Assembly (NCBI GenBank): GCA_039654915.1
Contig: CM077597.1
Span: 30,540,001-30,604,000, forward strand
Reading direction: 5' to 3'
DNA: 64,000 bases
Origin: Aquilaria yunnanensis
Taxonomy: Eukaryota; Streptophyta; Magnoliopsida; Malvales; Thymelaeaceae
A program made the translations under genes and the position numbers. Positions 54,423 to 64,000 of the stretch are shown piece after piece. A model generated the notes under the pieces. It made no database searches. It was not told the origin of the DNA and was given only the letters and a program-made list of their open reading frames with translations. Each line of letters begins with the position of its first letter. The first letter of the stretch is position 1.

Positions 54423-57400
54423 TTAGGCATAGAATTTTTTCAAGGCCTCTGAGTGCCAAGTGTTTTTTAATTCTATGCCTTCGGCATCGCCGAGCTTATA
54501 AACTCCTTTTCGTACTTTGGCAAGTACAAGGTACGGTCCTTCCCAATTTGCGTGAAGTACCCCGTGGGACGGCTTTCGGGGTGCAAATTCAGCCTTTCGG
54601 AGAACGAGATCTCCCTTCTTTATTCCTTTTGGCCTGGCGCGTAGGTTTATGGCTGCTGCCACTCTTTGCTGGAAAGCTTTCCTTCTCAGCTCGGCTACTT
54701 CTCTGTGTTCGCTGACGAGGTCGAGCTTGGTTCTCAGGCCGAGGTCATTTCCTTTTTCATCGAACACTTGGACTCGTATTGACGGTTGTACTACCTCGAC
54801 AGGGATGATGGCCTCTGTACCGAAGACGAGTGAAAAAGGCGTTTCCCCTGTGGCTCTTCGGGGTGTTGTTCGGTAGCTCCATAACACGCTTTGGAGTTCT
54901 CCTGGCCATTTCCCTTTTGTTTCTCCCAATCTCTTTTTCAGACCATCTTTTATGGTCCTGTTAGATACTTCCACCTGCCCATTACTTCGGGGTGAACTAC
55001 TGGGGCGAAGTGCTTTTTTGTCCCGAGGTCGCTAATGAACTCTTGGAATCCTTTGTCTATGAACTGGGATCCGTTGTCCGCTACGAGTACCCTCGGTATG
55101 CCGAATCTGCATACGATGTTTTTCCATACGAACTTCTGCACTTCTTTTGCCGAGATAGTTGTCAGGGGTTCTGCCTCGACCCACTTAGAGAAATAGTCAA
55201 CTACTACTATGCAGAACTTTACGCCTCCAGGCGCCGTTGGGAGTGGCCCAATGAGATCTATGCCCCAAACTGCGAAGGGCCAAGGATAGTCTGCTGAAGT
55301 CACGAACTCTGAGGGTGTTCTTTGGATGTTCGTATGTCTCTGGCAACTACCACATTTCTGGACGAACTGCTTGGCGTCCTTTCTCAGGGTAGGCCAGAAG
55401 TATCCTTGGCGAAGTATCACTGCTGCTAGGGCGTCGGTTCCGATGTGCGAACCACAGGCACCTTCGTGAACTTCTTCGAGGATCATTTCAGTATCCTCTT
55501 CACTAACACACCTCTGTAGTGGATTTGCATATCCTTGCCGATATAGTTCCTCTCCAATTAAGAAGAAACGTCCGGAGCGCCTTCGCACTTTTGCGGCTTC
55601 GCTGGGGTCTTCGGGGAGTGTGTTGGTTGCGAGATACGTTTTGATTGGTTCTTTCCATCCTTTCCCCGAGGTCGCTATGCTTAATACCGTGATGCTGGGG
55701 TGGCTTAGCACCTCGGTGCAAGTTCTCGACTTCGCCAAACAGTCTGCCTCAGCATTTTCCCGTCGGGGTACGTTCTCGATTTTCACGACGTCGAACTCCC
55801 GAATAAGCTTTGTTACCAACTCATGGTATTTCGCCAAGGTCGGGTCTTTCGCGCCATAGTCCCCTGCCATTTGCCGGACTACCAGCTGGGAATCACTATG
55901 GGCTTTCAAGTTCCTCACGCCAATTTTTCTGGCCAGGCGCAATCCCGCTATGAGGGCCTCATATTCGGCCATATTGTTGGTGGCGTTGAAACTGAACTTG
56001 ATGGCCTTCATTACTTCTAGGCCTTCGGGGCCTCTGATAATCACTCCAGCTCCCTGGTGTTCGGATCCTGAGGCCCCGTCAACATATAACGTCCATTCTG
56101 GCTCGTCTTCGCCCGAAAACGAATTTCCCTCCTCGGTGTTTGGTACTTCGGCGATGAAGTCTGCCAAAGCTTGAGCTTTTATAGCTTTCCGGGGTTCATA
56201 CGTGATGTCATGTTCGCCAAGCTCTATACACCACTTGGAAAGCCTTCCCGAGTGATCAACTTTCCTCATAACATCCCGTAGAGGCAGGGTACTTCGGACG
56301 ATAATGGGGTGAGCCTGAAAGTATGGCCGCAGCCTTCTCCCTGCAAGCACTAAGGCATATATAGCTTTTTGAAGCAAAGGGTACCTAACTTCGGCGCCAT
56401 GCAGGGACTTGCTGACATAGTAGACCGGCCATTGCTTTGGCCCTTCTTCTTTCACGAGGACCGAGCTCACAGCTTTTTTTGTGACGGCGAGGTATAACAC
56501 GAGGGGCTCCCCCCTCCGAGGTTGCCGAAGAGTCGGCAGGCTGGCCAGGTAGACTTTGAGTTCTTCCCAGGCTTTTTGGCAATCTTCATCCCAAGGATGA
56601 CCATTCTTTCCGAGGTCGCCTTCCATTTTTGCTGCCTTTGTGAGCACTTTGAAGAAGGGTCGACACTTATCTCCGTACCTAGAAATAAACCTGCTCAGAG
56701 AGGTTATTCTTCCGGTGAGTCTTTGCACGTCTTTGACTGTGGCAGGAGTTCGGAATTCAAGCAGAGCCTGAATCTTCTCAGGGTTAGCATCGATGCCTCT
56801 TTCGGATACCATGTACCCAAGGAACTTTCCCGAGGTCACCCCAAAGATGCATTTCTCAGGATTAAGGCGTATCCCGAAGGCTCTGAGTTTTTGGAAGGTT
56901 TCCTCTAAATCTGCAACGTGGTGGCCAGGCAGTTTGCTTTTGACTATCATATCATCAACATACACCTCCATGTTCCTCCCCATTTGGTCTTTGAAGACTT
57001 TGTTCATCAGCCTCTAGTAGGTGGCTCCTACATTCTTGAGCCCGAAGGGCATCCTAATATAGCAATATGTTCCTCCCTCGGTGATGAAGGCAGTCTTCTC
57101 TTCATCTTCGGGGTCCATCCTTATCTGATGGTAGCCACTGAAAGCGTCCAAGAAACTTAGGAGCCCGTACTCGGCAGTTGAATCTACCAGTTGGTCTATT
57201 GGCGGAAGAGGATATGAATCTTTCGGGCAAGCATCATTCAAATTTCTGAAGTCGATGCACATCCGGAGCTTACTACTTCCTTCTTTTGTGGCAATTACCA
57301 CGTTGCTTAGCCATTCGGGGTAGTTTACCTCCCGGATAACCCTAGCGTCTATCAGATGCTGGACTTCGGTCTTGACGAAGTCACTTTTGTGAGCTGAGAT

Positions 57401-57898
57401 GCTCCGTTTCTTTTGCCGGACAGGTTTTACTTCCGGGCTCGCTTTGAGGCTATGCTGGATTACGCGAGGGTTTACCCCTGGCATGTCCTTCGGCGAGTAG
57501 GCGAACAGATCTTTATTTGTAAGCAGAAAGGATACAAGTTTTTCCTTGTCTCCTTCGGCCATGCTTTTCCCTATTCGGGTACTATGGCCTGGGACAAGCT
57601 CTACTTTTTCTGTTTCCGCTTTTGTGGGATCTTCTGCCTCGCCCCTTTCCAGCTCTTTTACTTCTACAGCATGTGCTAAGTTGCTTGCTGGAGCCTTTCG
57701 TGCTCGGACGAACACCTTTCTCACCTCACTTTGATCAATGAAGATCTTTGCGTCTCCGTTTTTGGTGGCGAAGGAGACGGTCAAGTACTTTACATCAGGG
57801 CGAATGTGCAAATTTCCCTGTGTCTGTCTGCCGAGGATGGCGTTGTATGACGAAGGAACGTCCATGACTATGAATCTTGCCATGGTAGAGGCGAACAA
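54423..57898 (-). pseudogene. pol of Tat element B: RT, dual RNase H, integrase
   Basis: Minus-strand frame in register with gag. RT has 'FLDAFSGYHQI', a stop in 'GATY*RLMNKVF' (CAG-to-TAG, 57014-57016), and 'VYVDDMIVKSKLPG'. The second RNase H keeps all its acidic residues, including 'ENAEADCLAKS', unlike A. Integrase keeps 'GIDLIGPL' and 'VADNGSQF'. A 1-nt deletion in a G run at 54989-54992 then shifts frame just before the segment holding the catalytic Glu. The C-terminal part resumes one frame over ('EVSNRTIKDGLKKRLG') to 'KNTWHSEALKKFYA'. Confidence 0.93.
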
Positions 57899-59950
57899 CT
57901 AAGCAGTTCCTTTCTCCGAAGTTCCTTTCATCATCAAGGGGAGGTCGATCCGCCCGAGGACAGGTAGCTCAGATGGTCCTACGCCGAACGTGGGTGAAGT
58001 AACAGCCTTGAGGTCACTCCTGGATACGCCCAAGCTTGGCAGCAAATGTGAGAACAAGACGTCTGAGTTTGACCCATCGTCCAGCAGTACCCTCTTGACG
58101 TCCCAGTTTCCTATCCTCGCCATTATCAGCAATGGATCGTCATGGGGAAATATGATGGTGGAGCCATCCTCGCGGGCCAATTTTTTCGTTGGGCTCTGAT
58201 ATTCCATCACCGCTATCTCTCTGGCCCTTCTTTTTCTTTCCGAGGATGGAAGTCCGGTTGTGATCGTCTGTATTACTCCTGCCGAAGGTGGAGGACGCCT
58301 TCTCGGACTTCGGTTCCTTCGCCTGTCTGAATCGTAATCCTTGTCATCGGGCTTTCCTTCTTCCTCTTTTTTCCCCTTCGGGGAAGGGATTCTCAAATAA
58401 CGCCGAAGCTGGCCCTGCTTTATTAGTGATTCAATGTACTTTTTCAACTGAAAGCAGTCTTCGGTGTCATGACCGTGATCACGGTGGAACTGACAGAACT
58501 TCTTCATGTTCCTTCTGTTGTCAGCAGTCATGCCCCTCGGTCGTTGGATTTGAGCACCCTGTTTTTCCAACGCCATGAGGACGTTAGCCCTCGTGGTGCT
58601 CAGAGGTGTGAAGTTTTGGGGCTTCCTTCCTCCTACTCGCATTCTCCGAGGTCGGCCTAACTGTTCCGTTGGACACCGGGCTTGCTGGCTGGACCCTTCG
58701 CCACGAGCGTGAATATGGTCAGCCTTCGGTCCAGTCATTCTCAGCTCTTCGGCTGTCATATGTTGTTCAGCCCTTCGGTAGAATTCTCCCAGCGTGTCCG
58801 GGGGGTCTTTCGAGAATTCATAAAACAAGTGCGAATCCCTCTGGAGGCCCCTTGTCATGGCGAGGATGCGGATTTCGGGACGAAAGTCCGGAACACTGAG
58901 GGCCTCTCTGTTGAACCTCTCGACATAGTCACGGATGGTCTCCCCGTTTCTTTGCGCTATGTCGAACATCTGGACGGGCATCTTCGCCGTCAGCTTGCTC
59001 CTAATGAACTGTTGGGTGAACGCTGTGGACAGCTCCTAGAACCCCCTGATATTTCCGGGAGGCAGGGAATTGTACCAGGCAGTTGCTGGTCCTGCGAGGG
59101 TGACTTCGAAGCACTTGCAGAGCGTAGCATCGTCAGCCCCGTGTAGCACCATGCTGCGTTTATACTTTGTTAGGTGGGCCTGGGGATCAGTCTGACCCTC
59201 ATAGGTCTCAAGCCGAGGTAGCCTGAAGTCACTTGGCATGGCCGCCTCGACCACTGTTCGGGCGAAAGGAGTTTCATCTCCAGATACGGTTTCAGTTAGC
59301 CTGGCCCAAACAGGCTTGCGTGCCACCTGTTGTTCCACTCTCTCCAGTCTTGCCAAGACTTTCTCCAGGAGGAGCGTAGCACTGGGCTCCTCTTCCTGGT
59401 GCTTGGAGGTTCTTGGGTAAAAGGACTGTTGCCGTCTCTTTGGGGAGCGACTTCGGTACCGAGGTGAGGGGGACCTTGCCTCTGGCGACAAACTTCTCCT
59501 GGACGGGACTTCGGGTCGTTCAGACCTCGCTCTTTCCGCCAGCCGTGCTCCGAGGGGTAAGTTATCTGTCGAGGACTCTTCTCGTGGCTCCCCACTTCCC
59601 GAGCTATGACGGGTTACCCTTGGGCTTTTCTCCCGAGGTCGTGCTGGCGAAGTGGGTTTTTGCGCCTGGGCTGGTTACGGCCACCTTCGGTCTATCTGTT
59701 GTGTCATTTCAGCCACAACAGACCTCTGAAAGTCTCGTAAAAAACCCATGGTGATGACAAGAGGGCGTTCCTCCTCAGGTAAGGAAGTCTCTGGGGGACT
59801 TTGTTCGGTAGCTGGTTGGGTCTCAGGCGCGGACGGGGACTTCGGGAGTCCTTTGTCCTTCGAACGCCGAGTTTTGACAACAGCTACCTGGGAGTAGTTT
59901 CCCACAGACGGCGCCAAATGATGCCCCAAGGCATCTTCGTTTGCTGCCAT
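57899..59950 (-). pseudogene. gag-protease of Tat element B
   Basis: Starts at ATG 59950 inside the LTR and crosses the primer site ('GHHLAPSVGNYSQ'). The whole stretch stays in one frame into pol. Stops: CAA-to-TAA at 59675-59677, CAG-to-TAG at 59036-59038, and GAG-to-TAG at 57899-57901. Motifs: 'SPRYRSRSPKRRQQS' (Arg/Ser-rich), 'HGADDATLCKCFEVTLAG', 'CQFHRDHGHDTEDC' and 'VLLDDGSNSDVLF'. The A copy is open at each of these four positions or broken elsewhere. Confidence 0.9.
59897..59918 (-). other. Primer-binding site of element B
   Basis: Minus strand 'tttggcgccgtctgtggg', identical to the site in A. Confidence 0.7.
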
Positions 59951-60890
59951 GTTGACAGGTGGAGAGACTTCCTGAGGAGGCGAGCGCTTGGAGCTCTAGT
60001 TTCCCAGCTGAGTGTGCCTGAAAAGCTCAAAGAAGAGGTTAGGAGGTCCCCGGTTTGCTTTTCCGGGGAGGACCCTCCGACGCCCAAGTCAGTTTTCTGA
60101 GTGAAAGTGGAGGAAGAACACTAGGGGATCAAGTGTCTTGCCTATTTTGTGTTTTCTCAGAGGGAGGAAAAATGCCCATCCATTGCCTAGTCCCATTTCC
60201 TAGTATTTATAGGAGTAGCTGGTCCGTTCAGATCATGACACGTGTTCGGTCGGATTTGATCTGTACTTTTGTACCTAGGGGACAGGCAGCCGTTTGCAGC
60301 CTCCTTTAGCCCTGAACCCGGACAGGTTGTGTCAGGACTGGGGGGGCTACGGCGTGTCAGTTCGCCGTTCAGATGTGACGTGTAGGGCTTGTGGACGACA
60401 AGTCAAAGGCTCCTTAAATGCTCATACCGTACTCCCGAGGTCCCCTGGGCAAGGTCGCCTTTCGGTGCGTGCACCCTCTTCGGATCTATCCGTCCTTCGG
60501 TGCGAGCACCTCTTTCGGGATCTATCCCATAGCTCTGGGAGTTCCCTTGATGAACACCTCCTTTGGGCCTTATACCCATAGTTAGGGGATTCCCTTGTTC
60601 AGGTGTTTCTTGTTCGGCGAAGATCCTTTTCGAGGCCTCTGCCTTCGGGGAGATTCTTCCTTGCTCCAGAGAGATGGCTCTCTTACCCGAAGACGGTCAG
60701 TTTGGCCCCTCGATGGAGACGGTGTTATCCTCGGAATTCCTGACGAGCTAACCGAAGTCTCGAGCTCATAGTGTTTGACTTCGCACCTTCCGAGGTCAGT
60801 AAAAAGATCCTCTCTTGGGTGACGTCAGACTCCTCGGCCAATATTCTGGCAGGGAGTTACTACCGAGGAGGCAATAGCCTTTGGCTATCA
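59919..60890 (-). repeat. 5' LTR of element B
   Basis: 972 bp, TG...CA. TATA box on the minus strand at 60204-60212 ('ctataaata'). The right-hand flank is GTGGT. The ATG of Gag (59948-59950) is inside it. Confidence 0.95.
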
Positions 60891-60895
60891 GTGGT

Positions 60896-61089
60896 CATGA
60901 AGGAGCCTGGTTCGACCAATCAGATACCGCCCGAATACAACTATCGAATTCCTCGAATTGAGACTCTAATTCACGGGTAAGTAACTTCGTCAAATCCATC
61001 ACGTCAATGTCAAGGGTCCTAAAAGCCCACTTTATAGACATGTCTTTCCATTTCTTGTCCACCTTCACAAACAAGTACTTCTTCTACCA
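60896..61089 (-). pseudogene. Antisense gene of element C, middle of exon 1
   Basis: Read right to left: 'KKYLFVKVDKKWKDMSIKWA', 'LDIDVMDLTKLL' and 'FEEFDSCIRAVSDWSN'. It aligns with 'QKFFFLKKSEAWSHVPTKWA', 'KMDVVDPKILL' and 'FDRRIRAVSDW' of A, and joins 49808 across element B. It is cut on the right by LTR F at 61090. Confidence 0.85.
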
Positions 61090-63807
61090 TGTAATGTCGC
61101 CTACCCCTAATGGGGCCTTCCCAGGAAGACTATAGAACCGGAGTCCCGTGCTCGTTGCAGTTCGTTAGTTAATTATTTGTCCCATTTTTAAAACCTTTCA
61201 TGCTCTTTAGTTATCAACCTAAAATGCAGCATGCATGGGCTTGCTCCGACTTTAACTAACAAACATGAAAAGAAACTAAAACAATGCACACAGTTTATTA
61301 AAACATATTTAAAACACAAGCCAAGGCATAAAACACAAGTGTATTTACTACAAGTAATAACTGTGCATGTGCATCATTACATAAGTAAAGACTATGCACA
61401 TGCCCAAAAGCAACTAAAATACTACTTGACCTAGAGACATTGGAGGCCAACTAGCATACATATGTATACTGAAGCCTACTACTAAGATCCATAGTTGACT
61501 ATGTCCATCCTTGTGCCACTAGCCTCTGCAAGGCTGCAAAACAACTATAGTTAGCACAAACAACTTAACCAGTAAAACTAGAATCAATAATGATTCACTT
61601 GGTGGTTTACCTGCAAGTGAAACACTAACTCGACAATCGCCCTATGGTCACCAACTCCAAATAGATGAATCTACAAAACAACACTAAAGGGTGTGAGAAT
61701 CCAAAGATTCCCAGTAAGGGATTTGGGTACCTGCAAACAAAAACCTGATGACACTCATATATATAGAATACATGAAATCTACTATGGGCCCAATGTAGTC
61801 TGAGGGTCTAATATATGTGTATATACCTAGGTCCCTTGGGACCCTTCCTCATCCTTGTCCTCCTCACAGGGCGTCACTTCGTGCCAAGAGAGTTTTGGCC
61901 ACTAACTCATTCCTAGTAAGCCTTAGCTTACTTATTGACGTAGTAATGTAGCCTTTCCCTTGGTTATTGTGTAGGTGAACATGGTGGATGCTCCTTGCTA
62001 GCGCCATAAGAAATCCACTAGGTGTACTAGGCCTCGACATAGTGCCTCAAGTCCTTAGACTTGACTAGGTCACTTATGTACTAAGCCTCCACCCATTTAA
62101 CCTACCAAGGATGCACTAGGCTTTCACTTGTGCCTCAAGGCATAGCTTGGCTAGGCAACAAGTGCACTAAGCCTTCATGCATGGTGCTTCACTATCCACC
62201 ATTACTTGGTTCACACTATTATGGTAAGACTTGCTATGGATGGGCTCCATATATATACACTAGGTTTTCTCACTGGTGTCCCAATCCTTAAGTCTTCAAC
62301 TAGACCACCAATGGTGCTAAACCCCATTGTCCTTCCTAATGGCCCTATTGTAGTCCTTGAAACATCTTCCAAATTATCTTCCACCATTCTTTCTTTGTAC
62401 CCAAGAAGGCTTCATTAACTACCTAGTTTTTTAAGGAGCCATGGGAGGTACTAAATCACCATTAAGCACCTTCCACCCCAAGTCCTCTAAGGCACTCTTA
62501 AGCCCCTTCCTTTGGAAATAATTCAAAAATAATCTGGGGATATTTTTGAATTTTTGATTGAATATAATCGTTGCCCTTTCTCTTAGCTTCGATTGGAATG
62601 TTGAATCACCTCAATCAGACACTCGAGGGAAAAGTTATGCCAAAAATACTACAGCATGTCAATGCTGTCGGGTGCTTGGCGATGCGTCATTAGGAATGAT
62701 GACACAGTTGCGATGCGTCATCAACGTCTATAACGCTCTGGTGCCAGACGTGGCCTGTTTATACTCCTTATGTCCATACACACTTTGGGGGCATCCAACC
62801 CCTCCCAAACATCCAATAAAAACCTCCACAACCTCCAGAACTCTATGAATACTACAATAGGCCATTTTGGTGCTAACCAAACAAAGCTTAAGGTGCATGA
62901 TTACACCACACTAAGTCTTGAATTATAATAGTCCATCACAAGCAAATTCTACCATAACCTATGCATATCTTCCAAACTACTTGAAACCAACATTCAGGCA
63001 ACTAAGACATGCAATATATGAATGTGATAACTAAATCCCTTACCTCTATTATGAAGAACAAGCAAGAATCAATCATCTACACCAAGCATAATGGGTTCCA
63101 TTAAGGCTTTTATTGTTCTAAGCAAAATCAACAACTAGGCATCCAAAATAAGCTCAATTAAGCTAAACCCAAGCTCATGGAAGCTCAAAAAACCAAGAAC
63201 ATCAAGTAAACCATTTAGGCAAAATGTACCTAAGCTCCATAAGCCTAAAAAACATCATGCCAAGCTCATCACACAAAATCCATGGAAAAGAAAAGCCCTT
63301 TCATGCATATATACCTCATGGGACTTTGATTCCCACAAAGAATTGGTGAAAGATTAAAGTTTTGGCTATGGAATTGGAGAGGAGAAGGGGAGCTACGAAT
63401 TTCGGAGCTTGAAGATGATGAATAGTACCTGAAAAATGTTCCAAAATGGCTTCAATAACCATCTTCAAACTTAGTCTTTCATCTTCTTTAATTTTTCCAA
63501 AATGACCCCACGCTCAAATAGTGCCATAAGACTTGGAAATTTAGCCCAACTCTTTGGTTTCTTGTCACTTAGGTCCAAAATAATAACTTATGAGCTTGGA
63601 AAACCAAACCTATCACCTCAGGGTTCAAAATGACCATTTTGCCCCTAATGACACTTAGGTGCCAAATTGAACTAGGAACCATCTACCTTTTTAAATATTT
63701 GCTTGGCTTTTTTATTCAAGCTAATTGATGCATTGAACAAAGGATTATGACTTGTTTAACAAGTCTTACCTGACCATTGAACATTCGCTGCCTAGAGGGC
63801 CATAACA
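61090..63807 (-). mobile_element. Del/Tekay-type solo LTR F
   Basis: 2718 bp, TG...CA. On the minus strand it starts 'tgttatggccctcta', like the D LTR start 'tgtaacgactctcta'. The other end ('ctacccctaatggggcc', 'cccaggaagactatag') aligns with the matching end of the D LTR. Flanks are tacca (61085-61089) and tgcta (63808-63812). The uninterrupted site in A and B is tgcca, so each flank is one transition away. The antisense gene of C resumes on the other side with no internal retroelement sequence, which makes this a solo LTR. No gene inside; the frame at 62558-62848 has no recognisable domain. Confidence 0.75.
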
Positions 63808-64000
63808 TGCTATCCTCGCCAACTATCCTTGGTGCCAAAGGTGAAAGTGAATTTATTGCTCCCAGATCCCCGGGGGACGAAGAAGTAAAACCTGCCCTGC
63901 AGGATAAGATGAAGCTTGCAATATTGCAAGAAAAAGATGAAGAGAAGGTCTATCTTGAAGACCCCACACATGTAGAGAAAGGCATTGAAATAAGAATAGG
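63808..64000 (-). pseudogene. Antisense gene of element C, N-terminal part of exon 1 (runs off window)
   Basis: The minus strand reads 'YFNAFLYMCGVFKIDLLF', 'FLQYCKLHLILQGRFYF' and 'VPRGSGSNKFTFTFGTKD', then 'SWRG' at the F boundary. This aligns residue by residue with exon 1 of A and B and is directly upstream of the 60896-61089 piece. The gene start, promoter, polypurine tract and 3' LTR of C should follow outside the window. Confidence 0.85.

Larger units (their letters stand above)
49809..60890 (-). mobile_element. Tat-lineage retrotransposon B, sister copy of A
   Basis: Same organisation and orientation as A, 11,082 bp, flanked by the identical 5-bp duplication GTGGT (49804-49808 and 60891-60895). 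LTRs are 958 and 972 bp. I count about 17 substitutions plus a 15-bp deletion and a 1-bp insertion in the left one, so B looks somewhat older than A. It lies within exon 1 of the antisense gene of element C. gag-pol has four in-frame stops and one frameshift; the antisense gene has one stop and one frameshift. Confidence 0.95.
42121..64000 (+). mobile_element. Old Tat-lineage retrotransposon C, interrupted by B and F
   Basis: Plus-strand gag, protease, RNase H and integrase related to A/B (42766-47867), then the antisense gene on the minus strand (about 48400-49808, continuing at 60896-61089 and 63808-64000). Element B occupies 49809-60890 and solo LTR F 61090-63807. The 3' LTR is beyond the window. 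C is clearly older than A and B: stops occur every few dozen codons. Its RT core has been replaced by a foreign segment (45136-45425). Confidence 0.85.

Noticed and set aside
61090..61200. Minus-strand 'GLRFYSLPGKAPLGVGD' as part of the antisense gene, with LTR F starting at 61201
   Set aside because: The true N-terminal part lies beyond F at 63808, and the tacca/tgcta flanks place the F boundary at 61090; the apparent match is chance.
62558..62848. 96-residue open frame in LTR F as a gene
   Set aside because: No domain, inside an LTR, and not preserved in the related D LTR.
63822..64000. Plus-strand open frame resembling the segment between protease and RT of a gypsy element
   Set aside because: The opposite strand aligns residue by residue with exon 1 of the antisense gene ('YFNAFLYMCGVFKI', 'VPRGSGSNKFTFTF'), so the plus-strand frame is a shadow.

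Overview
The window is plant nuclear DNA, most likely from a eudicot with a repeat-rich genome. Every protein signature I can read belongs to a plant transposable element: Tat, Athila and Del/Tekay-type Ty3/gypsy LTR retrotransposons, L1-type LINEs with a plant-style RNase H, hAT, PIF/Harbinger and Mutator-like elements. I see no convincing host gene, rRNA, tRNA or CRISPR array. The species cannot be named from sequence alone.

Layout. 1-1123 is the 3' end of a hAT transposon. About 1627-25376 reads as an old PIF/Harbinger transposon: a Myb/SANT-like ORF1 in two pieces (3970-4018 and 15127-16156), a decayed DDE transposase at 23540-24530, and weak terminal repeats. It has been filled by later insertions: a foldback Mutator-like element (2703-3793), a complete Tat retrotransposon A (4019-15126, TSD AGTCC), a minus-strand LINE (about 16160-22400), a hAT scrap (22955-23470) and a Mutator-type MITE (24741-25093, perfect 9-bp TSD). 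25377-29130 is AT-rich and unassigned. 29130-30130 is the 3' end of a second LINE.

From 30131 to the window end there is a retrotransposon nest. Athila-like element E (plus, from 30131) is broken in integrase by Del/Tekay chromovirus D (minus, 36258 to about 42120). D is broken in protease by an old Tat element C (plus, from about 42121). C's antisense gene is interrupted by a nearly complete Tat element B (49809-60890, TSD GTGGT) and again, 199 bp further on, by a Del/Tekay-type solo LTR F (61090-63807). C resumes at 63808 and runs off the window.

Elements A and B are sister copies, about 11.1 kb, in the same orientation. gag-pol is one frame on the minus strand: Gag, protease, reverse transcriptase, a degenerate RNase H, a second RNase H, integrase. 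A separate four-exon gene on the opposite strand lies between pol and the 3' LTR, with its own G-box and TATA box (Pfam 'putative gypsy type transposon' family). The two genes converge on a 56-bp tandem repeat. Both copies are mildly broken at different positions, mostly by C-to-T changes. In A, B and C the Gag frame starts inside the LTR and reads through the primer-binding site.
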